DNA of 64,000 bases, from NCBI GenBank assembly GCA_008330645.1, contig VLTN01000003.1, positions 434,001-498,000 on the forward strand, written 5' to 3'. This document shows, piece by piece, positions 53,105-62,144 of this stretch; within the stretch, counting starts at the first letter, position 1; the number at the start of each line of letters is the position of its first letter. Origin of the DNA: Cafeteria roenbergensis. Its lineage: Eukaryota > Sar > Bigyra > Bicosoecida > Cafeteriaceae. Position numbers and translations under genes: made by a program. Under the pieces are notes generated by a model, which made no database searches, was not told where the DNA came from, and saw nothing but the letters and a program-made list of their open reading frames with translations.

Positions 53105-54261
53105 ATGGCCGACTCGCTCCACCGCGCGGGGCGGAGCGCCCCGTCGGCAATGTTCAGCACTCGCGAGTGGGGCGACGAGGAGCTGTCGCGGTTCGGCGAC
53201 GGCGCACGGGCAGCAGACGGTTTTGACGAGACGGCGCTGCTCGGCCGAGCGCTGACCGAGGAATCACTGGTGAGGCAGCTGAGAGCGCAAAGGGGAGCGC
53301 GGAGCCTCGTGCGGTCGCTTCCAACACGCAACGGGAAGGGAGTGGGCGCGTTGTTGGCCATGCCGCGGTTCCACGGGCGCGGCTGGCCAGAACTCGCTCG
53401 TGCCCGACCTCTTGTTGCGCCCAATCCCACGCCCCGCTCCGCTGTCGACGGCCGCCATCCGCGCGCCCTCTGGTGCAGGCACGGACTCTGAAGCTCCCCA
53501 GCGCCGACCAGCTTTGCGAAGTCACCGAGGCGGAGCTCCTCGTTGACACGACGGCGGAGCCCGTGGAGGCGCTGGGCGGCATGCTGCCGGCGCTGACGGA
53601 GCTGCGGCTGTCCGACTCGCGCATCCCCAGCTTCCGGGACCTTGGTTTGGGCCTGGGCGGCCTGCGCGTGCTGTGGGTGGCCCGCTGCGGCATCCCTCAC
53701 CTCGACGGCCTCGCCGCCATGCCGCTGCTTCGAGAGCTCTACGCCGCGTTCAACGACGTCGACGATACCCTGCCTCTGACAGACCTGGAACACTTGGAGA
53801 CGCTCGACCTCGAGGGGAATGCGGTGCACTCGCTGAATGCAGTTGGGACGCTGTCGTCTTGCCCGTCGCTCGCCGAAGTGACCCTGGCGGGCAACCCCAT
53901 CGCAACAGTGCCGCTCTACCGTCGCGCGGTCGCGGGGGCCATACCGCAGCTTCGGCTGCTGGACGACAGGCGCGTGGCTGACTCGGAGCGCTCGGAGCTG
54001 GACCCAGCCTTGGCGCGCAGCCTGGCGGCCGCAGCGCGTATCGTTGCCGAGGAGGCGGGCGGCGACGCAGCGCTGCCCGGGGACGAGGAGGAGGCGCGCC
54101 TAGCCAGGGCCATGGACGACGATGAGGCCGACGCGGGCGACGGGAGCAGGAGCGCAGCCGACTCGGACTCCGGCGACGACTCAGACTTCGGCGGAGGCGG
54201 TGACGAGAGCGACGGGGCCAGGCCCGGCGGAGCGCAGTCACCCAGGGCTGGGCCACGGGGA

Positions 54262-54302
<41 letters not shown>

Positions 54303-56340
54303 AGCGGCAGCAACATCGATAGGAGGAGGAGGGGCGCAGGCGGAGCCGGGTTTGAGAGCGCGCAGGCGCCGGGCGAGCGAAGGCGAAGACGACGGCCCGC
54401 CTCTCGACGCCTCGCTGGGCGATTTGCTCGCAGAGGCAGAGCTGGACGGGGCGGCCCGACCCGGTCGTCGGCGGGCGACGCAGAGCAGGCGGCGGCCGTC
54501 ACGACGCGCAAGGGACGCTGCCGAGCAGGAGGAGGAGGCCCTCATCACAGAGACCCTGCGGGCAGGGGCAGCGTCGGCCAGTGTTGCCGAGGAGGCTGAC
54601 GCGGCGGAGGCCGAGGAGGGCACCGGTGCGCCGGGCCGTCACCCGCGGTCGCGCCCCGGCCGCGGGCGGGCCTTCCCGGGGCGGGCTGCCGGTGCCGCCG
54701 ACGCGGCGAGCGCGTCGGTCGGGGCCCGACAGGGGCCGCTTCTCAGCCACCTCTCTCGTCCCTCCACCGCAAGCAGGGCTGCCGGCCTTGCCGGGAGCAG
54801 CGGGGGGCCGTCTCGCGCCGGCAAGGGCGACGCGATCAGCCTGCGACTTCAGCGCCTGGAGGCCGAGTGGGCGGCGCGCGGCCCCGCAGGCGACGCGCGG
54901 GCGCAGCAGGGGGGCGGCACGGATCTGCAGCCCGGGGGGGGCGGGCAGCCTGCGGGCGTGGCAGTGGGCGGAGCGCTGGCGCGGCCCGGAGCTGGAGCCG
55001 CCGGCTCGGCGGCGAGGCAGCGCGCCCGCCCCTCGTCCGCGCGGCCCCAGTCGGCGATGGCGAGCGTGACGGGGTCCACGATGGCGGCCGCCTCCGCTGC
55101 GGGCGGCTGGAGGTCGTACGGGGCGGGCGGCAGCAGCAGGGGAGGGCGGCCGGGGTCGGCGGCGGTGCGGGCGCGTCCCGCGGCATCGGCTGCCGGGTCG
55201 TCCGTCGCGTCGGCGCCTGCGTCTGTTGTCAGCGAACTGACCGGCGCGTGGCTGGCGGCAGCCGCAGCGGCCGCCGTTGCCCCCTCGCAGTCGCAGCCGG
55301 CGGCTCGCCGGGCGTGCCTGCCCGCCTCTGCGGGGGCCGAGCGCGCGAGCGCAGGCCCCCGGCCGCTGCTCGGCGGTCGGGCTGGGGCAAGTGCGATGCC
55401 TGCCCGCGCCGGAGAGGGGGGAGGCGGGTCCAGAGGCGCAGACGGCAGGCGAGCGGTCGGCCCCGACGGCGCGACGAGCGGGGCGCGGGGCGGCGGCGTC
55501 GCCTTTGGCGGCGGCCTGCCGCCAGCTCGCTCCTCCAGCTTCAGGCGGGAGGCCCCTGTGCCCGACGACCTCGCGTTTTGGCGAAGACCGTCATCCGGCA
55601 GCAGCAGGGGCGCTGGCGGCGGGGGGGCGGCACCTGCCGCTGGGGCCGAGTCCTCTGCCGTCTCCACCGGCTCCAGCGAGGCAGCCGGGTCGTGGGCGGC
55701 AGCAGGCGGGGAGGGCCTTGCTGGCGGCGCCGGCGCGGCGCTCCGGCGCCGCCACCGACGGGTGCCGACTCCGCTCTCTCCGAGACGGGGTGAGCCGCAG
55801 CACCCGTCGCACGACCCCCGTGACCTGAGCGACGAGGACGCTGCGGCGGCAATTGCTCGGCTCAGGGCTCGGGCGAGGCAGCCCCCGGCAGTTGCGACGG
55901 CCAGTGCTGCTGCCAGCGCAGGCGAGGGAGCCTCGCTTCCGCGCGCTGCTGGAGCGTTGACCGCCGCCAGCGGCCTCGTGGCAGCCACTGGCTGCCCTGA
56001 AGCGGCGACGGCAGGGGCCCTGGCGCACACGCCGGCCGCGCAAGCAACAGTCGGCGCGGAGGCACAGGCCGCAGCTGCGACGGCGGCTCCGGTGGCCGAG
56101 CCCGCTCGTGCCAGCGCGGCCGTCGCCGCCGGCGAGACAGCAGTCCTCGCGATGCTCCGAAAGCGCCCAAAGGAAGTGCCCGAGCTGCGGTCGCGAGAAG
56201 CCTTTCGAAGCTTCTTCGCAGGCACCCCCCGGAGCACAATGCTGCGGTGGCTGCGCCTCGTCAACGGGGACACGCCCGCCGCGAGCCAGCGTGTGAGCCG
56301 CCGCATGGAGCTCTTGAGTGATGTTCTGGCTGACCCGTAG
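53105..56340 (+). CDS. LRRC56: LRRC56/ODA8-like leucine-rich repeat protein
   Basis: Exons 53105-53269 and 53479-56340 give 1008 residues. LRRC56 (ODA8 in Chlamydomonas) is needed for maturation and intraflagellar transport of outer dynein arms. After a 55-residue first exon the repeats start: LTELRLSDSRIPSFRDLG, LRVLWVARCGIPHLDGLAAM, LRELYAAFNDVDD and LEHLETLDLEGNAVHSLNAV. They align phrase by phrase with human LRRC56 (VLWLARCGLADLDGIA, LKELYVSYNNISD, LEVLDLEGNSVEDL). The rest (about 230-1008) is low-complexity Ala/Gly/Ser/Arg with a 17-residue poly-Ala. A short folded patch near the end (KRPKEVPELRSREAFRSFFA, MLRWLRLVNGD) follows. Human LRRC56 is about 540 residues, so the disordered region is expanded here. 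The intron is 209 bp with a GTGAGG donor, phase 0. Confidence 0.85.
54262..54300 (+). repeat. (GCT)13 repeat encoding poly-alanine in LRRC56
   Basis: Thirteen pure GCT codons are followed by GCA GCG GCA GCA, making a run of 17 alanines. The same DNA unit in another frame forms the CTG repeat at 21676. It is likely polymorphic. Confidence 0.95.
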
Positions 56341-56593
56341 CGGAGCCCTGGGGTTTGGCAAAAGGGGCGCGACGAGGCCGCGCACAGCGCAGAGGCATGC
56401 ACACGCACGCGCTCGATTGCACGGGATGCAAGAGGCCACGCAATCTCGCGGTGCGTCAGCGCTTGCAGTCGCCCCCGCCGTCGCGCACGCGCGGGGACGA
56501 CGCCGGCCGGGCCGGTACCGGCACCGTTGCGGCCATGCGCTGTCGACCCCGCGCAGCATGCCGCAGCTGCCCCGCGGCAAGCACGACCTGCGG

Positions 56594-59528
56594 TCACTCC
56601 TCCGGCACAGAGGCAGAGTCGCTCACCGAGGTGGCCCTCAGAGCCTCGGCCATGCGGCCCAGGTCACGCCGGAGGCGCACCGCCTCGCCGGCGTGCTTGC
56701 TGACCAGGGCGAATACGGCCTCGGGACCGGCCGCCGACGCAGCCGCCGCCGCCTCTGCCAGCACGGGGTCGATGGCCATGGCCGCACTGTCCCCGCCCTC
56801 GGCACCGGCCGGCAAGGCCGCTGCCGGCGCGCCGTCGCCCATGTCGATCGTGGCGGCGAGGCCCCCCGACGACGTGGACGCGGGGGCGGTGAGCTGCCGG
56901 ATGAGCATCCGCGCACGGTGCAGCTCCCTGTCGCCGAGCTGCATGCCGTCCTCCAGCATGGCCACGCGCTGGGACAGATGCTCGGCGCGCTCCCGGGCTC
57001 GGGTCAGCTCCCGGCCGAGCTCGCGGAAGGCGTCGTCATCGCTCCCGCCCAGCGGCGAGCGAGGCAGCTGCGCGCCCGCCGCGCCGCCCAGCGCCGCACC
57101 GCGCAAGCTGGGGGACCGGGCGGGGCCGCGAGGGCTCCCGGGGGCCGCGGCGACGACCCCGCCGCCGAGGCTGGAGATGTGGGTGCCGGCGCCGGCCCCG
57201 CCTGCGCCAGGGCCGCCGCCGCCGGGGCCTCCGCTGCCTCCTCGCGCGGCCGCCGCCGCCGCCGCCGCCAGCGCGGCTCTGTCCGCCTCGTGCTGCGCCG
57301 TGAGCTTGGCGTTTTCGGCCTTGACCCGCTTCAGCTGCCGGATGGCGTCCTGCAGCTGGGGCTTGAGCTCCTTGGCCAGCTGCCTGCTGCGGCGCGTGTT
57401 CACGGCGTGCTTCTCCTCCGCCTCGGAGAGGGCCCGCTTGCCGGCCGCCACTGCCTCCTCCAGGCCGGCCAGCTGCGCCTCGGCCGCCTCGGCGGCCTCC
57501 TTGTGTTTCCTAGCCTCCTCCCTGGCGGCGGCGGCCGTCGCTTCGGCGTCCGCTGCCGCCGTGCTCGCGGCCTTGGCCTCCTGCTCGGCGGCCTCGGCCT
57601 TGCGCTCCATCTCTGCGACGCGCTCCAGCGCCTCTTGGGCGGACGCCTTGGCCTCGTCGCGCTCGGCCTCGGCAGCAGCCCGGGCCTCTTCGGCTTCGTC
57701 CATGGCGGCCTCCGCGGCCGCGCTCGCCTCCTCGGCCTCCGCCCGCGCCGCCTCGGCCGCCGCGACCTCCTTCCGCGACGCCTGCAGCCTTCCCTCCGCC
57801 GAGATGAGCCGCTGCCGCACGAGCTCCACCTCCTCGGCCGCCTTCTTGGCCTCCTCCTTCACGGCCTTGAGCTCCTTCCTGGCCTCGGCGGCGCCCTCGG
57901 AGCTCTCGGCACGCTTTGCCGCCTCAGCCGCCTTGGCCTCCGCTTTTGCGGCGGCGGACCGGGCGGCCTCCAGCTCCTTCCGCACGGCGGCCAGCTCTGC
58001 CGCATGCTGCTCCCTGGTCGCCTTCATGTCCGTGTTGCTCGCGTCCATCGCTGCCTCCATCTCCGTGGCCTGGCGCCGCAGCACGGCCTCGAGCTGGCCA
58101 GCGTGTTCCTTCGAGGCGGCGGCGGCCTTGGCCACGGCGTCGGCGAGCGCCGCCTCGGCCTCCTTCCGCTTGTCGGCCTCGGCCGAGGCCTGCTCCGCGG
58201 CAGTGGACGCGGCCGTCTTGGCCACATCCAGCGCAGCCTCCGCCTCGAGCTTGGCCGCCTCCGCGGCCTTGGCGGCAGCTTCCGCCGCCTCCCTGGCCGC
58301 TTGTGCCTCAGAGACCTTGGCCTCCGCCTCCTCCACGCGGGCGGCTGCCTCGCGTCGCACGCGCTCCTCGGCGCGCTTGCGCAGGATCTCTGCGCTCGCC
58401 GCCTCTGACACGGCCTCCTCCGCCTCGGCGTGCTGCTCCTTCGCAGCCGTCAGCTCCGCCTCCACGGCCGCTCGCTCCTCGGACCCCTCCTCGGCATCGC
58501 ACGTCTCCAGCTTCTTCGACGCAGCCTCGACGGCCGCCTCTGCCCTCCGGAGGCGCTCAGTCGGGCTCGCGCTGTCCTCCCCGTCTCCCGCGCCCGAGGC
58601 TGCCCCGCCCGTCGCGGCGCCGTGCCCGGCGGCCTCGAGGGCCGCGACCTTGCCCTTGAGGGCCTCGTTCTCCGCCGTGGTGTCTCGCAGCATGTCTTGC
58701 AGCGTGCGGAACTGGGCGATGAACGTGTCCTTTTCCTCCATCACGGCCTTGATCGCGTGCGCCTCGCGCGAGCGAGCGATCACCTCTGCGGCAGGGAGCC
58801 GGGGACGTACGATGTTTTTTTGGGGGGAGGGTGGCAAAGCAGGCGAAGCGCCCAGCGAGCCACGGCAGCTGCGGGGGACAGCACCGGCCCATGCGCCAGG
58901 GCTCCGCCGCGCTCCAGCCACGCCGGGCGTTGGCGCGACTGGCGCACACGGGGCACCGTCGCCCGCTCCAGGCAGCCCAGACGCGGGCGCCAGTCGAGGC
59001 TGCAGCACTCACCGTTCGCGCGGCGCAGCTCCTTATCGCCGTTCATGTTTGCAGCGCGGAGCCCCTGGATCGCTGCGGTGCAATGGAGCAATGAACCGGC
59101 CAGGCGCGCGCAGCAATTGTCAAAGCCCTTGCCTCCAGCGGATGCGCCGGCCAGCCAAGCCGCTGCTTTCCCGTCTCTCCCTCGCCACCCTCAATCGCGA
59201 GTTCAATGGTCTCGCCGCGGCGCGCAGGTGCTTGCGTCCTCGGGAGGCCGTGGCCGGGTCAAGCCGCGGCGCGCCTTGCCCAGTCGAGCCCGGCAACCCT
59301 GGGTAGCGCACTTCCCTGCCACCGCGAGGTGGCACGCGCCTGGGCGCGCACGTCGTGCAGGTGGCGCGCGAACGCCCGGCCGCGCACAAACACTTGCTGG
59401 CAGACCTCGCGCTCGGCGCGCAGCGCGTCCCCCTCACCGCGCTCCATCTCCTTGATCTGCTTGAGTTGCGCCGCGATGTGCGCTTCGGCCTTGGCCAGCT
59501 TGGCGGCATCTCCGCCGGCTGCCGCCAT
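56594..59528 (-). CDS. Long Ala/Glu-rich coiled-coil protein, family not recognised
   Basis: Exons 59528-59438, 59072-59013 and 58785-56594 give 780 residues. The exon joins are in phase and make one continuous heptad-rich helix from the start (HIAAQLKQIKEMER-AIQGLR, then NMNGDKELRRAN-EVIARSRE). This supports placing the start in the distant first exon rather than at the Met of exon 2. Residues about 1-560 are coiled coil rich in Ala, Glu and Lys. A Gly/Ala-rich linker follows (about 560-630), then a second helical block (FRELGRELTRARERAEHLSQ) and a C-terminal Ala-rich helix. No signal peptide or membrane segment. The composition resembles golgins, tethering and ciliary-rootlet proteins, but composition alone is not evidence of family. 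Stop codon to the end of the convergent LRRC56 gene is 253 bp. Confidence 0.65.
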
Positions 59529-59897
59529 GGCGACGGGCTCGGGAACGCCGCAAGTTGCAGAGTGAGCTGCCGGCCGCGCGTCGTGGCAGCCTCTGCAAGC
59601 TCTGCCGCAGCAGCCAGCTCGCATTGCCGTGGTCCGCCACCCACACCCCTTGCTGCGCGCACGCGGCTGGAGGCATCGAATGCCGGTGCTACGGCTGAGC
59701 GCGGACAGGTGCTCTCTGCACGCTTGCGGCTGCCGACTCTGTGTTGGAGGCAACGGTTCTGACGTTCACGCGATTTGACACTCAATTGCCGTCACACGCA
59801 CGTACACACTCGCACACACTCCCACGAGCACGGCCGCAGCGCGGGAGCACAACACGCAAGCCTCGCCAGTGTGCTCCCCCAGCCCAGCGCGCCTCGG
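59529..59897. other. Intergenic between the coiled-coil and aminotransferase genes
   Basis: 369 bases hold the promoter of the coiled-coil gene and the 3' flank of the aminotransferase, both on the minus strand. A CA-rich alternating tract (about 59791-59824, ACACGCACGTACACACTCGC) is the only structure seen. Confidence 0.6.
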
Positions 59898-61901
59898 TCA
59901 CCTCGCTGATCCGCCGAGCAGATCCTCGTGATCCTGGGCTGTACCGCCGAGGAACTTGCAGAGCTTCTCGGTGCCCTGGACGATGCTTGGGCAAAACTCC
60001 GCGAGGTACGCCGCCTGGCGCTCCGCCTCAGGCCCGCTCCCAGCGCCCTGCCAGCGGGTGTCGAGGGCCTCGTGCGAGCCGCCGCGCCCCAGGGCGGCCA
60101 TTGCCTCCGCGCCGTCGAAGTCCACGTACGCGATCCGGAACGTCAGCTCGCCTCTGGCTCGCCCAAAGGCGGTTCCGGGAAGCATGGCGACCCCCGTGTG
60201 GTGCAGGATGTCCTGGGCCAGCCAGCCGCTGGTCATTGGGCCCTGGCCGCCGCTCTCGCTCGAGAACCTCTCGCGGGCCGCCTGCACGCCAGGGCAGCCG
60301 GTGACGTCGGGAAAGACGTAGAACCCGCCGTGGGGGCTCCGCACGCGCGCACCGGCGCTGCGGAGCGAGTCGGTGTGAAAGGAGGCCACGAGGTGGAGGA
60401 CCCTGTTGGCAGACGCCAGGTAGGCGGCCATGGCGTCCTCGCTCTCCTCGGCGAAGGCCGGGATGGCCGCGTGCTGCACGGGCGCGCTCACGGCGGAAAA
60501 GGTCTCCGACGCCGCAGCGGTCATCACCTGGCGGAGCCAGCCCATGCTCTTGGGGAAGCAGAAGGCGCCGAGGCGCCAGCCGCCCGCCCCCGCCCACTTG
60601 GAGATGCCGTCAAGGATGATGGTCTGGTCGGGCAGGAAGCGAGAGATGGAAGCGTGCGTGTGGCCGGGGCGCGCAAACGCAGGGCCGCCGGAGTCGGGAG
60701 CCACCCCGGAGGCGGGCGGCGAGTCTGCGTCGAAGGTCAGGCGGCCGTAAATCTCGTCCGAGAGCACCATGACGCCGTGCCGGCGGCACACGTCCGCAAT
60801 GTCCCGCAGCTCGTCCTCGGAGTAGGTCACGCCGGTGGGGTTGGACGGGGCGTTGAGCACGAGCAGCCGCGGCTGCGGGCTTGCAAAGCGGGAGTGGTGG
60901 TCCAGCGTGCGCTCCAGGCCAGCGGCCGTCACCTTCCACCCGCTCTCGAAGGTGGTGTCCACCCACAGCGTGCGGCGCCCGAGCATCTGCGCCTGCGGCT
61001 GGTAGGATACCCACGAGGGCGATGGCAGAAGCAGGTCCGCATCCAGACACATCTGAAGCAGGAACAGCAGCTCCTTGGAGCCAGGGCCCACGAGACTGCG
61101 GCTCGGGACAGCGGCAAGTCGGTGTGGTGCGACACGGGCGCGGCCTGGTGGGCGCTGGACGGCGCCGTTCATTGCGGCGGAGAGGACGCCTCCCCCTTGC
61201 TGACCACGGGCCCCGAAGCCAGCTCGTCCGCCCGCGCTTCGCCCCACGCGCTTGCCAGCAGGGAAGCGGAGTGGCCAGCCAACGCAGCGGGTGCTCCCTC
61301 CGCGGCTGAGCTGGCGGCGCCAGGAGCTCACATGTCCTCCGCGGAGTGGTCGCGCCCAGTGCGGGCGGTCATGTGCGCTGCGATGGTTTCGCGCAGAGGC
61401 CCGTACCCGGCCGAGGAGTAGTAGTCCTTGGCGGGGGCGTGGCGACGGAGCTGCGGGGATCCCGGAGAACACTCGAACACACGCGTTCAGCTGTGGGGGG
61501 CGCTTCAATAATCGAGCCCACTGCCGCTTCGACAGCCACACGCGCAAACCCAGCCCAGCTCGCACAGCGCGGCGCGACTGTTCACCTTCTCCCCGCTCCC
61601 CGGGCCCAACGAGCTGACTCACCTCCTCGACCATGGGTGCGAACACGGGAAACGGCGACTGCCCGAGGCCGAACCGGTGAACAAGCTTGCCATCGTTCTG
61701 CAACTGCCTCGACAGCTCCGAAATGGCAAGTGTCGGAGACACTGGCACGTTCGCCAGGTGGGCGTGGACCGGATGTCCGGATGGCGCATGAACGCCGGAA
61801 AATGCGCGTTGGCAACAGGTCGCGGCGGCCCGCCAGCCGGAGCCGCTGATTTCGCGGGCCACCGCCTGAGCCGCTGCACCAACCGCGCGCTGGGCAAGCA
61901 T
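59898..61901 (-). CDS. Class I/II pyridoxal-phosphate aminotransferase, probably mitochondrial
   Basis: Exons 61901-61623, 61450-61332 and 61095-59898 give 531 residues. Fold-type I aminotransferases exchange amino groups between amino acids and 2-oxo acids. Blocks in order are GKLVHRFGLGQSPFPVF, DYYSSAGYGPLRETIAAHM, ILVGPGSKELLFLLQ, PSWVSYQPQAQML, LNAPSNPTGVTYSEDEL (substrate Asn), VMVLSDEIYGRL (PLP Asp and Tyr), DGISKWAGAGGWRLG (Schiff-base Lys, about K299) and ELTFRIAYVDFDG (carboxylate-binding Arg, about R453). All catalytic positions are present. The first 35 residues (MLAQRAVGAAAQAVAREISG) suggest a mitochondrial presequence. The middle exon of 119 bases is fixed by phase on both sides. 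Substrate cannot be told by eye; kynurenine, alanine and aromatic subfamilies all share these motifs. KMO 53 kb away is no evidence for a kynurenine role. Confidence 0.85.
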   Translation of the reverse strand: MLAQRAVGAAAQAVAREISGSGWRAAATCCQRAFSGVHAPSGHPVHAHLANVPVSPTLAISELSRQLQNDGKLVHRFGLGQSPFPVFAPMVEEVSQLVGPGERGEGEQSRRAVRAGLGLRVWLSKRQWARLLKRPPQLNACVRVFSGIPAAPSPRPRQGLLLLGRVRASARNHRSAHDRPHWARPLRGGHVSSWRRQLSRGGSTRCVGWPLRFPAGKRVGRSAGGRAGFGARGQQGGGVLSAAMNGAVQRPPGRARVAPHRLAAVPSRSLVGPGSKELLFLLQMCLDADLLLPSPSWVSYQPQAQMLGRRTLWVDTTFESGWKVTAAGLERTLDHHSRFASPQPRLLVLNAPSNPTGVTYSEDELRDIADVCRRHGVMVLSDEIYGRLTFDADSPPASGVAPDSGGPAFARPGHTHASISRFLPDQTIILDGISKWAGAGGWRLGAFCFPKSMGWLRQVMTAAASETFSAVSAPVQHAAIPAFAEESEDAMAAYLASANRVLHLVASFHTDSLRSAGARVRSPHGGFYVFPDVTGCPGVQAARERFSSESGGQGPMTSGWLAQDILHHTGVAMLPGTAFGRARGELTFRIAYVDFDGAEAMAALGRGGSHEALDTRWQGAGSGPEAERQAAYLAEFCPSIVQGTEKLCKFLGGTAQDHEDLLGGSAR

Positions 61902-62144
61902 TTTGGAACCTTTGGGTGCGGGAGCGAGGTTGGCCGCACGCCCTGGTCGGCGCCGCCGCTGTGTCGCGCGCGGCGAGACCGACCCTTGCCGCTCTGCACA
62001 ACGGGGGTCACTGCGAGCAGAGCAGGCGACAGTTGCCGCTGCCCCGCACTGCGCGACCGCGGGACCCCGCCGTGCTGCAGGGCTGACCACTGCGCCCCGG
62101 ACCACGTCGCGGTCGCGGGCTGGCAGGGTTCCTTCGGGTGCCGC
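61902..62144. promoter_or_regulatory. Divergent intergenic region, aminotransferase and right-edge gene
   Basis: 243 bases between two divergent start codons. No motif recognised. Confidence 0.45.
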
